Positions 16,326 to 23,573 of a stretch of DNA of 64,000 nt are shown piece by piece. The notes beneath the pieces are model-generated. The model was not told where the DNA came from. It was given only the letters and a program-made list of their open reading frames with translations, and did no database searches. Within the stretch, counting starts at the first letter, position 1, and each line of letters starts with the position of its first letter. The position numbers and the translations under genes were made by a program. This stretch comes from Bradyrhizobium sp. SZCCHNS1050 (GTDB taxonomy: Bacteria; Pseudomonadota; Alphaproteobacteria; Rhizobiales; Xanthobacteraceae), in contig NZ_JAUETR010000001.1 of NCBI RefSeq assembly GCF_032484785.1, forward strand, positions 992,001-1,056,000, written 5' to 3'.

Positions 16326-17786
16326 CTAGCCGTGCTTGACGATCAAGGTTTTCATCGCGGCAAGCTCGTACAGCGCCTCGAAACCCTTCTCGCGGCCGTG
16401 TCCCGATTTCTTCATGCCGCCGAACGGCAGCTCGATGCCGCCGCCGGCGCCGTAGCCATTGACGAACATCTGGCCGACCTTGACCTTGCGCGCGACGCGC
16501 ATCGCTCGCGAGCCGTCGCCCGACCAGACGCCGGCGACCAGGCCGAAATCGGTGGCGTTGGCGAGCCTGACGGCGTCGGCCTCGTCGTCGAACGGCATCG
16601 CCGCCAGCACCGGACCGAACACCTCCTCGCGCGCCAGCTCGGAGTCGCGCGCGACGTGCTGATACAGCGCCGGCGCCACATAGAAGCCCTCGCTCGGCAC
16701 GCCCTCGGCGATCCTGCCGGTCGCCACGCGCCTGGCGCCGCCGCTTTCGGCACGCGCCAGCATGTTTTCGATCCGCGTCTTCTGGACCGCGCTGATGACC
16801 GGACCAAGATCGAGATCCATCTCCGGCGTGCCGGCCGTGATCTTCTCGAAGCGGAGCGTGAGGTCGGCCAGGAAGCGGTCCCAGATCGAGCGCTCCACCA
16901 GCACGCGCGAGCCGGCCGAGCAGGTCTGGCCGGCGTTCTGCACGATCGCCGCGGCCACCGAGGTCAGCGCGGCATCGAGATCGGCGTCGGCGAACACGAT
17001 CTGCGGCGACTTGCCGCCGAGTTCGAGCGTGCAGCCGATGTGGTTCCTCGCGGCCGCCGTCTGCACCAGCGTGCCGACCTCCGGGCTGCCGGTGAAGGAG
17101 ATGAAATCGATGCCGTCATGCGCCGACAGCGCCGCACCCGCCTCCTCGCCAAGACCCGGCACGACATTGATCGCACCGGCCGGGAAGCCGGCTTCCGCCG
17201 CGAGCTCGGCAAGACGCAGCGGCACCAGACAGGCCTCCTCGGCCGGCTTGATCACGGTCGCGTTGCCCATCGCCAGCGCCGGCGCGACGGTGCGACCGAA
17301 CATCTGGCCCGGATAGTTCCAGGGAATGATGTGGCCGGTGACGCCGAGCGGCTCGTACACCGTGGTGACGAAGAAGCCGTCGAGGAACGGGATGGTGTCG
17401 CCATGCACCTTGTCGGCGGCGCCGCCGTAATATTCGAAATAGCGCGCGACGGCGACGACGTCCGCCTTGGCCTGCTTCATCGGCTTGCCGGTATCGGCCG
17501 CTTCGAGCTTCGCCAGCTCCTCGGCATTGTCCTCGACGAGGCGGCCGAGCTTCGACAACAGGCGCCCGCGGTCCACCGCGGCGAGCCGGCCCCACGGGCC
17601 TTCCAGCGCGCGGCGCGCCGCCGCCACGGCAAGATCGATGTCGGCCGCGTCACCGGCGGCAATCGAGGCGATCACCTGTCCGGTCGCCGGCGCCAGCATC
17701 GCAATGCTGCGGCCCGACTGCGCGGGCTGCCACTTGTTGTCGATGAAGACGCCCTTGGCGGCAGGCAGTTTGACATTGGCGTTCAT
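16326..17786 (-). CDS. NAD(P)-dependent aldehyde dehydrogenase
   Basis: Class-2-type aldehyde dehydrogenase, 486 residues, oxidising an aldehyde to the acid. Visible are the cofactor segment HIIPWNYPGQMFGRTVAPALA (about 150-170), the SFTGSPEVGTLV loop (about 230), the general base in LELGGKSPQIVF (Glu about 255) and the nucleophile in NAGQTCSAGSRVLVE (Cys about 289). The ATG at 17786 (MNANVKLPAAKGVFIDNKW) has GGAGAG upstream; longer frames would add an unrelated Arg-rich leader. It resembles betaine-, vanillin- or semialdehyde-type enzymes; substrate unassigned. It leads the minus-strand catabolic group. Confidence 0.9.
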   Translation of the reverse strand: MNANVKLPAAKGVFIDNKWQPAQSGRSIAMLAPATGQVIASIAAGDAADIDLAVAAARRALEGPWGRLAAVDRGRLLSKLGRLVEDNAEELAKLEAADTGKPMKQAKADVVAVARYFEYYGGAADKVHGDTIPFLDGFFVTTVYEPLGVTGHIIPWNYPGQMFGRTVAPALAMGNATVIKPAEEACLVPLRLAELAAEAGFPAGAINVVPGLGEEAGAALSAHDGIDFISFTGSPEVGTLVQTAAARNHIGCTLELGGKSPQIVFADADLDAALTSVAAAIVQNAGQTCSAGSRVLVERSIWDRFLADLTLRFEKITAGTPEMDLDLGPVISAVQKTRIENMLARAESGGARRVATGRIAEGVPSEGFYVAPALYQHVARDSELAREEVFGPVLAAMPFDDEADAVRLANATDFGLVAGVWSGDGSRAMRVARKVKVGQMFVNGYGAGGGIELPFGGMKKSGHGREKGFEALYELAAMKTLIVKHG

Positions 17787-18147
17787 GGCAGCTCTCCGGC
17801 TTCTCTTTGCAGCTCGTCCGCGGGTCATATCAGACCTCGGCACGGCGCATCCCCTCGCGGCCGCGCGACAGCCGGTCGGCAATGGAGGCGTGTCACCAGG
17901 GCCGGACTGACCGGCCCCTCTCTCCGTTTGCGCTGCAGCGGTCATGATGCCCGATGGATGCGTCCGACGTTTCTGTCAGACAATCCGGGAGCCGTCCAGA
18001 ACGGGACGTGGGGCGCACGAGAACGTGCGGCGCGCGGCCCTGCGGGGCTCGCGCGCGATCGGCCGCGACATGATCGTCGCAAGGCTCGTCATCTGGCTGA
18101 CCGCCCGGTCCGCCATGCGGTCGGGAACGCTCGTGGCCGGCGCGCGA
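17787..18147. other. Gene-free stretch between aldehyde dehydrogenase and HEAT-repeat genes
   Basis: About 360 bp holding the promoter region of the minus-strand aldehyde dehydrogenase gene and the 3' end of the HEAT-repeat transcript. Open frames here are antisense or Arg-rich extensions. Apart from the hairpin at its right end (18137-18158) I see no operator, repeat or small gene that I can support. Confidence 0.6.
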
Positions 18148-18158
18148 TTACGCGCCGG
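18137..18158 (-). terminator. Hairpin at the end of the HEAT-repeat operon
   Basis: CCGGCGCG (18137-18144) and CGCGCCGG (18151-18158) form an 8-bp perfect stem with a 6-nt loop that contains the stop codon of the HEAT-repeat gene. No U-run follows on the minus strand, so termination would be Rho-assisted or the hairpin may just protect the 3' end. It marks the end of the fpr/aprA-like/ferredoxin/HEAT transcript. Confidence 0.45.
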
Positions 18159-19125
18159 TTCTCGCCTTGCTCGCCGCGATCTGGTGCAGCGCCCATCTCG
18201 CATTCTTGCGCACGTCGGGATCGAGATCGTCGGCGACCAGCGCGAGGTACGGCTCGCCGTCGGGCGCAGCGATCTCGCCGAGCGCAGCCGCCGCCTCCTT
18301 GCGCAGATTGGCCTGCTCGTGGGTGATGCATTGGCCGATCGGCCGCACCGCATGCGGCACCTTCATGCGTCCGAGGCTGCGGATCGCCTTCAGGCGCACC
18401 TGCCAGAACTCATCCGCCAGGCAGGCGATCAACGGATCGGCGGCGACTGCACCATTGACGTTGAGCCCGAGCGTCTCGGCCGCCATCTCCCGCACCATCC
18501 AGTCGGAATCCTTGAGCGCGCGTGTGATGGTCTCCGCGGCGATCTTCATGTGCGAGAAGGCGAGCGCGCTGACCGCCGCGCGCCGGACATGCGCATCGGG
18601 ATCACTGATCAGCGCCGTCAGCGCCGGAATCGACTCCTCGAGCTTGAGGAAGCCGATGACGCCGATCGCCTGCACGCGGACCGCGGCATCCGGATCCTGC
18701 AGCGCCTCCAGCGCCGGCTTGAGCGTGTCCTTGCGCCGCAGCTCCTTCAGCGCGCGCAACGCGCCCATCCGGACGAAGGCGTGGGCATGCTTCACCAGCG
18801 GCAGGATGGCGTCGGCCGAAGCGGGATCCTTGAACTCGGCGAGACTGTCGGCGGCTGCCGATGCAACGATCCGCTCGGGATCGACGAGCAATTGGACCAG
18901 CGCCTCCGCCGCCTCCGGCCCGTCGAACTCGCCGAGCGCCATGGCGACCTGCTGGCGCACGCCGGCGTCGGGATCGGCGACCATCTTCGCCAGATGCGCG
19001 ACCGCGGCGGGATCGCCGGAATGTCCCAACGCGATGATCGCGACCCGCCGCTCCGCCGGATCGGCGGCGCCGAGCCGCTCGTCGGCGTCGTCGAGATCGT
19101 CGTAGGATTCGAACGGGCTCGACAT
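18148..19125 (-). CDS. HEAT-repeat (PBS-lyase-like) scaffold protein
   Basis: A 325-residue protein made almost entirely of about nine or ten HEAT-like helical repeats. The unit 'D-P-D-A-x-V-R-x-x-A-x-x-A-L-G' recurs, for example DPDAGVRQQVAMALGEF, DPDAAVRVQAIGVIGFL, DPDAHVRRAAVSALAFS and DPDVRKNARWALHQIA. No enzyme motif, signal peptide or membrane segment is present. The start at 19125 (MSSPFESYDDLDDADERL) is 2 bp from the ferredoxin stop, so it belongs to that operon. HEAT proteins of this type serve as chaperones or docking platforms for redox or chromophore proteins. I infer it assists the adjacent flavoprotein/ferredoxin pair; no function is demonstrated. Confidence 0.88.
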   Translation of the reverse strand: MSSPFESYDDLDDADERLGAADPAERRVAIIALGHSGDPAAVAHLAKMVADPDAGVRQQVAMALGEFDGPEAAEALVQLLVDPERIVASAAADSLAEFKDPASADAILPLVKHAHAFVRMGALRALKELRRKDTLKPALEALQDPDAAVRVQAIGVIGFLKLEESIPALTALISDPDAHVRRAAVSALAFSHMKIAAETITRALKDSDWMVREMAAETLGLNVNGAVAADPLIACLADEFWQVRLKAIRSLGRMKVPHAVRPIGQCITHEQANLRKEAAAALGEIAAPDGEPYLALVADDLDPDVRKNARWALHQIAASKARTGA

Positions 19126-19127
19126 GA

Positions 19128-19361
19128 TCACCTCAACAGATAGGGAATGTTGACGGTGACGGCGCCGGTCGGGCAATCCGCCTCGCAGGGCATGCAGTAC
19201 CAGCATTCATCATAGGCCATGAAGGCCTTGCCGGTCATGTCGCTGATCCGGAGCACATCGAGCGGGCAGACGTCGACGCAGACCGTGCAGCCCTTGTCGG
19301 CGATGCATTTGGCGTCGTCAACGACGACCGGGACCGACGTCTGATAGGTCGCAAGAGGCAT
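19128..19361 (-). CDS. 2[4Fe-4S] ferredoxin (AprB-like)
   Basis: A 77-residue electron carrier with two cubane-cluster motifs: C-x5-C-x2-C-x3-C-P (CIADKGCTVCVDVCP, about 19-33) and C-x2-C-x3-C-P with an additional earlier Cys (DECWYCMPCEADCP, about 51-64). The second motif strongly recalls the MCWECYSCVKMCPQ-type segment of AprB, the iron-sulfur subunit of adenylylsulfate reductase. It lies 21 bp downstream of the AprA-like flavoprotein and 2 bp upstream of the HEAT gene. It lacks the C-terminal tail of true AprB (family about 150 residues). Presumed to pass electrons to or from the flavoprotein. Confidence 0.93.
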   Translation of the reverse strand: MPLATYQTSVPVVVDDAKCIADKGCTVCVDVCPLDVLRISDMTGKAFMAYDECWYCMPCEADCPTGAVTVNIPYLLR

Positions 19362-19382
19362 GTCTCGTTCTCCTTCTGATCG

Positions 19383-21125
19383 TCAGGCGCTGGCGCGGAT
19401 GCGCTGCTTGTCGTAGAGGTCCTTCTCATCGTCCGCGATCGGCACGACATAGGGCTGCACCGCCCGCTTCTCGCTGGTCATGCGGCCGTCCAGCTTGCTC
19501 AGCAGCGTGTGACAGAACCAGTTCTCGTTGTCCTTCTCCGGAAAATCGGTGCGCCAGTGATAGAGCCCCCAACGGCTCTCCTCGCGGAACAGCGAGGCAT
19601 GGGCGGCCATGTCCGCGCAATCCATGATCGACTGTACCTCCAGTGCGCGCAGCAGTTCATGCGCGTTGCGTGCGATCATGCGCTCCTGCATGTCCTCGCG
19701 GACCTCGGCGAGCCGGCGCATCCCGAGCTCGTACTTCCGCGTCACCTTCGGCGGCTGCAGATAGTCGTTGACCAGGCGCCGCGTCTTGTACTCGATCTGG
19801 TTCGGCGGAATGCCATCCTCGCGCTTGGTCGGCGCAAGCACGCGCTCGCGCTCCAGCGCGATCTCGGCGGCATCGATGTCGCCGAAATCATGATTGTCGG
19901 CGAACTCCATCGCGTCGAGCCCGGCGAACGAACCGTTGGTGAATGCGCCCAACATATAGTTGTGCGGAACGCTGGCCATGTCGCCGGCCGCATAGAGCCC
20001 GGGGACGGTCGTGCGGGCATTGTCGTCGACGAACACGCCCGACGCGCTGTGGCCGGAGCAGAAGCCGATCTCCGAGATGTGCATCTCGATCGATTCCTTG
20101 CGGTAGTCGACGCCGCGGCCCTCCTGAAACAGCCCCCGCGTGGGCCGCTCGACCTTGTGCAGGGTGTGCTCGATCTCCTCGATGGTCTTGTCGTGCAGGT
20201 GCTTGAGCTGCAGGAACACCGGCCCCTTGCCGGACAGCAGCTCGTTGTAGAATTCCAGCATCATCTGGCCCGACCAATAGTCGCATTCGATGAAGCGGCG
20301 ATCCTCGTTGTTGGCGGTATAGGCGCCGAAGGGACCGGCGACATAGGCGCAGGCCGGACCGTTGTAGTCCTTGATCAGCGGATTGATCTGGAAGCATTCG
20401 AGATTGGCGAGCGCCGCGCCCGCGTGATAGGCCATCGCATAGCCATCGCCGGAATTGGCCGCATTCTCATAGGTGCCGAACATGTAGCCCGAGGTCGGCA
20501 GGCCGAGCCGTCCCGCCGCGCCCATGCACAGGATGACGGCCTTGGCCTTGATCACCAGCATTTCGGCGGTGCGAGTGTTGACGCTGACGGCGCCGGCGAT
20601 GCGGCCATCGCTCGACTTCAAGAGCCGCGTCGCCATGTAGCGGTTGGAGATCAGGATGCGTGCGCGGCGCAGTTGCCGGTACAGCGCCTTCTTGACGGTC
20701 TCGCCGTTCGGCATCGGCAGCACGTAGGTGCCGATGTGGTGCACCTTCTTGACGGCATAGTCGCCGTTCTCGTTCTTGAGGAAGCGGATGCCGAAGCTGT
20801 CGAGCTCCTCGATGATCCCGTAGCAGCTCTGGGCGTATTTGTAGACCGCCTTCTGATCGACGATGCCGTCATTGGCGATCGTGATCTCCTTGGTGTATTG
20901 CTCCGGCGTTGCATAGCCGGGGATGACGGCGTTGTTCAGGCCGTCCATGCCCATCGAGATCGCGCCGGAGCGCTTGACGTTCGCCTTCTCCAGCAGAACG
21001 ACGTTGGCCTTCGGATTCTTCATCTTGGCCTTCAGAGCGGCCATCGGGCCGGCGGTGCCGCCGCCGATCACCAGCACGTCGCAGGACACCTCCGAGAGGC
21101 CGTCGACGATCTCATCCATTGCCAT
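19383..21125 (-). CDS. AprA-like FAD flavoprotein (fumarate reductase/succinate dehydrogenase superfamily)
   Basis: A 580-residue flavoprotein with an N-terminal FAD motif CDVLVIGGGTAGPMAALKAK (about 14-33). The segment EKANVKRSGAISMGMDGLNN is close to that of adenylylsulfate reductase alpha subunit (AprA), where the pattern EKAN-x2-RSGA-x2-MG is conserved. The capping-domain region around HIGTYVLPMPNGE and the substrate-side GPACAYVAGPFGAY follow. Length and the ferredoxin downstream fit an AprBA-like pair. The start at 21125 (MAMDEIVDG) is supported by AGGAGC upstream. True AprA acts on APS/sulfite plus AMP. Whether that activity is kept here cannot be told, and no dsr, sat or sox gene is in view. 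I call it a relative of unknown substrate. Confidence 0.85.
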   Translation of the reverse strand: MAMDEIVDGLSEVSCDVLVIGGGTAGPMAALKAKMKNPKANVVLLEKANVKRSGAISMGMDGLNNAVIPGYATPEQYTKEITIANDGIVDQKAVYKYAQSCYGIIEELDSFGIRFLKNENGDYAVKKVHHIGTYVLPMPNGETVKKALYRQLRRARILISNRYMATRLLKSSDGRIAGAVSVNTRTAEMLVIKAKAVILCMGAAGRLGLPTSGYMFGTYENAANSGDGYAMAYHAGAALANLECFQINPLIKDYNGPACAYVAGPFGAYTANNEDRRFIECDYWSGQMMLEFYNELLSGKGPVFLQLKHLHDKTIEEIEHTLHKVERPTRGLFQEGRGVDYRKESIEMHISEIGFCSGHSASGVFVDDNARTTVPGLYAAGDMASVPHNYMLGAFTNGSFAGLDAMEFADNHDFGDIDAAEIALERERVLAPTKREDGIPPNQIEYKTRRLVNDYLQPPKVTRKYELGMRRLAEVREDMQERMIARNAHELLRALEVQSIMDCADMAAHASLFREESRWGLYHWRTDFPEKDNENWFCHTLLSKLDGRMTSEKRAVQPYVVPIADDEKDLYDKQRIRASA

Positions 21126-21198
21126 TCTAAGCTCCTGCTTGGCCGGGGTCACACCGGTCCGGATCAGACTTGTTCAGCGGGGGCACCCGGCGATAGCA

Positions 21199-21206
21199 AT
21201 TAGTTG
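21199..21206. promoter_or_regulatory. CAACTAAT motif, copy 1 (ahead of the AprA-like gene)
   Basis: ATTAGTTG on the plus strand, reading CAACTAAT toward the AprA-like gene, 74 bp upstream of its start. The full context GACAACTAATTGC includes the palindromic core CAA-CTAA-TTG. It is one of four copies in the intergenic gaps of this gene block; see also 22112, 22194 and 23486. Confidence 0.6.
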
Positions 21207-21237
21207 TCGCCTGAGCGCATTTCTTCGCGCCGGCCAG

Positions 21238-22011
21238 TCAGCGCTCGACGAACGCCTTCTCGACCACGAAATGGCCGGGCGTGCTGTGGTTGCCTTCGAC
21301 GAAGCCGCGGCCCTCCAGCATGGCCTGGAGCTCGGCCAACATCGCCGGGCTGCCGCAGAGCATGACGCGGTCGGTCTCGACATCGAGGTCGGGCTCGCCG
21401 ATGTCGGCGAACATCTGCCCCGATGCGATCAGGTCGGTGATGCGGCCGCGGTTGCGGAACGGCTCGCGGGTCACCGTGGGGTAATGAAGCAGCCGGTTCC
21501 GGACCAGCGGTCCAAAGAATTCGTGGCCGCGCAGGCCATCGACGAGCTGCTCGCCATAGGCGAGCTCCGAGACCTGGCGGCAGCCATGGGCCAGCACGAT
21601 GGTCTCGTAGGTCTCGTAGATGTCGGGATCCTTGACCAGGCTGGCGAACGGCGCCAGCCCGGTGCCGGTCGACAGCAGCAGCAGACGCCTGCCCTGAATC
21701 AGGTTGCCCGCGATCAGCGTTCCCGTCGCCTTGCGCCCCACCAGGATGCGATCGCCCTCTTTGATCTTCTGCAGCCGGGAGGTCAGCGGCCCGTCCGCCA
21801 CCTTGATGCTGAAGAATTCCAGCTCCTCCTCGTGATTGGCGCTCGCCATGCTGTAGGCGCGCATCAGCGGCCGGCCGTCGACCTCGAGCCCGATCATCGC
21901 GAACTGCCCGTTCTGGAAGCGGAAGCCGGGATCCCGCGTGGCGGTGAAGCTGAACAGCGAATCGGTCCAGTGCCGGACCGACAACACCGTCTCGGTCTGA
22001 AAAGCGCTCAT
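21238..22011 (-). CDS. fpr: Ferredoxin-NADP(+) reductase
   Basis: A 257-residue flavoenzyme exchanging electrons between NADPH and ferredoxin. It has the FAD-binding RPLMRAYSMAS (about 48-58), the segment GTGLAPFASL for the pyridine nucleotide (about 117-126), VMLCGSPAMLAEL (about 217-229) and a C-terminus ending in EKAFVER, typical of bacterial-type Fpr. The start at 22011 has CAGGAGACGACG upstream. It probably supplies or drains electrons for the adjacent ferredoxin/AprA-like pair. Two CAACTAAT motifs lie 101 and 183 bp upstream. Confidence 0.93.
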   Translation of the reverse strand: MSAFQTETVLSVRHWTDSLFSFTATRDPGFRFQNGQFAMIGLEVDGRPLMRAYSMASANHEEELEFFSIKVADGPLTSRLQKIKEGDRILVGRKATGTLIAGNLIQGRRLLLLSTGTGLAPFASLVKDPDIYETYETIVLAHGCRQVSELAYGEQLVDGLRGHEFFGPLVRNRLLHYPTVTREPFRNRGRITDLIASGQMFADIGEPDLDVETDRVMLCGSPAMLAELQAMLEGRGFVEGNHSTPGHFVVEKAFVER

Positions 22012-22111
22012 CGTCGTCTCCTGAGGCGCGGGGCGCGCCGTGTGGCGGTTGCTGACGACGATGTCGCGGAAACGGCGCGGTTCGGCAATTTCGAACGCGC
22101 CGCGGCGGTGG

Positions 22112-22119
22112 ATTAGTTG
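22112..22119. promoter_or_regulatory. CAACTAAT motif, copy 2 (ahead of fpr)
   Basis: ATTAGTTG within GGTGGATTAGTTGC. This 14-mer recurs, in reverse complement, around the copy upstream of the binding-protein gene (23486-23493). It reads CAACTAAT toward fpr, 101 bp upstream of its start codon, in the 254-bp gap divergent from the DUF971 gene. Confidence 0.6.
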
Positions 22120-22193
22120 CAAAGATTGTTCCGCGGGAAGGCGAGCGCGCGGCAACGAAGCACCTCGCGCTCTACATTCCGTCGAACGAGGCA

Positions 22194-22201
22194 ATTAGTT
22201 G
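22194..22201. promoter_or_regulatory. CAACTAAT motif, copy 3 (fpr/DUF971 divergent region)
   Basis: ATTAGTTG within GCAATTAGTTGC, an almost perfect palindrome (GCAA-N4-TTGC) that shares 11 bases, GCAATTAGTTG, with copy 1. It lies 65 bp upstream of the DUF971 gene start and 183 bp upstream of fpr, so it could serve both divergent transcripts. Confidence 0.6.
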
Positions 22202-22265
22202 CTGGGGGCCCCGGTCCGTCTCCCCTAGCGTGACGACGCCGGCTTCGGCACAACCAGGAGGCGCC

Positions 22266-22556
22266 ATGATTCCAGCCGATACCCTCAACAGCGAAGTCAG
22301 TCCCGACCTGGCGTCGTTACGGCTGCGGAATGCCGGCGGCGCTCCCGCGGAGCTGTCCGCCGAACGGCTGCGGCTGTCCTGCATGTGCGCGCATTGCAGG
22401 CGGGCCCGCCTCGACGGCCGCTTCCCGGCGCAGTTTCCCGGGATCGGCATCGTCGGGGTCGGAGATCTCGGTTACGGCTTGAACATCGCGTTTTCCGACG
22501 GCCACAATCGCGGCATCTATCCGAAATCATACCTTTGGGAACTCGTTGCCGCCTGA
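22266..22556 (+). CDS. DUF971-domain protein (gamma-butyrobetaine-hydroxylase-like N-terminal domain)
   Basis: A 96-residue single-domain protein. The ATG at 22266 has an ideal AGGAGG site. The DUF971 pattern is clear: LRLSCMCAHCRRA (C-x-C-x2-C, about 37-43) and the C-terminal GIVGVGDLGYGLNIAFSDGH with YPKSYLWEL. The domain is the zinc-binding N-terminal module of gamma-butyrobetaine hydroxylase, and free-standing copies often accompany Mrp/ApbC-type Fe-S carriers. Here it heads the plus-strand side of the AprA-like block, so a role in Fe-S protein maturation is a reasonable inference. Confidence 0.88.
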   Translation: MIPADTLNSEVSPDLASLRLRNAGGAPAELSAERLRLSCMCAHCRRARLDGRFPAQFPGIGIVGVGDLGYGLNIAFSDGHNRGIYPKSYLWELVAA

Positions 22557-22630
22557 GGTGCGTCGCGCGGTGACGGATGGCACGAACATTGCTCCGCTTC
22601 TGATCAGTATGATCAATGCGGAGGCAAGAC

Positions 22631-23416
22631 ATGTTGCTGCAGGCAGCCAAATCAGCTGCGGACGCCGTGCCCTCTCCCATGACGTCAGCGCGCGCGGTGA
22701 CCAGTTCGTCGCTCCTGCTCACCGAAAGCCAGCAATCCATCGGCGGCCCGCCGTCGCTGATCGAAAGGCTCAGCCTGCGCGAGCGTGAGCAGGTGCTCAA
22801 GCAGGGCCGCCGCAAGGTGCTGAACCGCGGCCAGACGCTGTTCAGCCAGGGCGCCAGGCACGACGGCATCTTCCTGGTCGAGAGCGGCCGCATCCGCGTG
22901 TTCTATACGTCGCCGCAGGGGCGCGAGATCACGCTGGCCTATTGGCATGTCGGCAATTTCGTCGGCGGTCCCGAGGTGTTCGACACCGGCGTGCATCAAT
23001 GGTCCGGCATCGCCGCCAGCAACGCCAGCGTGATCCAGCTTCCCGGCAAGGAGCTGCGAACGCTGGTGGCGGAGATCCCCAATCTCGCGATCGGACTGAT
23101 CGAGGGGTTGAGCTTCAAGGGAAAATGCTACTCCGCCCTGGCCCAGATGCTGGGGACGCGTTCGATCACCGAGCGGCTCGCTCATCTGCTGCTGCATCTC
23201 GTCGATCTCTATGGCGTGGACGATCCCGACGGCAAGGTCATTGCCGCGGCCTTCACCCATGCCGACATCGCCCACATGGTCGGGGCGACGCGGCAGTGGG
23301 TGACGATCAGCCTCAAGCGGATGCAGGAAAAGAATATCGTCCGCACCAGGCGTTCGCAGATCGTGGTCTGCCGGCCCGACGTCCTGGACGAGATGCGCGG
23401 GCAGGCCGCGGATTAG
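22631..23416 (+). CDS. Crp/Fnr-family transcriptional regulator
   Basis: A 261-residue regulator with an N-terminal cyclic-nucleotide-binding-like domain (GQTLFSQGARHDGIFLVESG about 69-90) and a C-terminal winged helix with FTHADIAHMVGATRQWVTISLKRMQ (about 213-237). No Fnr-type N-terminal cysteine cluster is present; the only prominent Cys is in the dimerisation region (FKGKCYS). It is therefore unlikely to sense oxygen through a 4Fe-4S cluster and may sense another signal. The start at 22631 is chosen for the GGAGG at 22619-22623. Its place between DUF971 and the importer makes it the prime candidate to bind the CAACTAAT motifs. Confidence 0.9.
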   Translation: MLLQAAKSAADAVPSPMTSARAVTSSSLLLTESQQSIGGPPSLIERLSLREREQVLKQGRRKVLNRGQTLFSQGARHDGIFLVESGRIRVFYTSPQGREITLAYWHVGNFVGGPEVFDTGVHQWSGIAASNASVIQLPGKELRTLVAEIPNLAIGLIEGLSFKGKCYSALAQMLGTRSITERLAHLLLHLVDLYGVDDPDGKVIAAAFTHADIAHMVGATRQWVTISLKRMQEKNIVRTRRSQIVVCRPDVLDEMRGQAAD

Positions 23417-23485
23417 CCGGCCTGCTCATGCAAGCGGCTGTCATGAGCGAAATTGCCCAAGGAGTACGCAACCGGATTTTGACGG

Positions 23486-23493
23486 CAACTAAT
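23486..23493. promoter_or_regulatory. CAACTAAT motif, copy 4 (ahead of the NosL-fused binding-protein gene)
   Basis: CAACTAAT within GGCAACTAATCCACC on the plus strand, 81 bp upstream of the binding-protein start. The 14 bases GCAACTAATCCACC are shared with copy 2. It has the same orientation relative to its gene as copies 1 to 3 have to theirs, as expected for a promoter or activator site. Confidence 0.6.
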
Positions 23494-23573
23494 CCACCCG
23501 CTGCCGAACTCCGGATTTGCGCTCGTGGACGCGGCCTTCATCATGGCGCCATCAGCCATCCAACCGAACGGGG

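Noticed and set aside
22600..22618. TTGATCATACTGATCA-like sequence (minus strand) just before the Crp/Fnr start, resembling an Fnr site
   Set aside because: Spacing between the half-sites does not fit TTGAT-N4-ATCAA, and it overlaps the likely ribosome-binding region.
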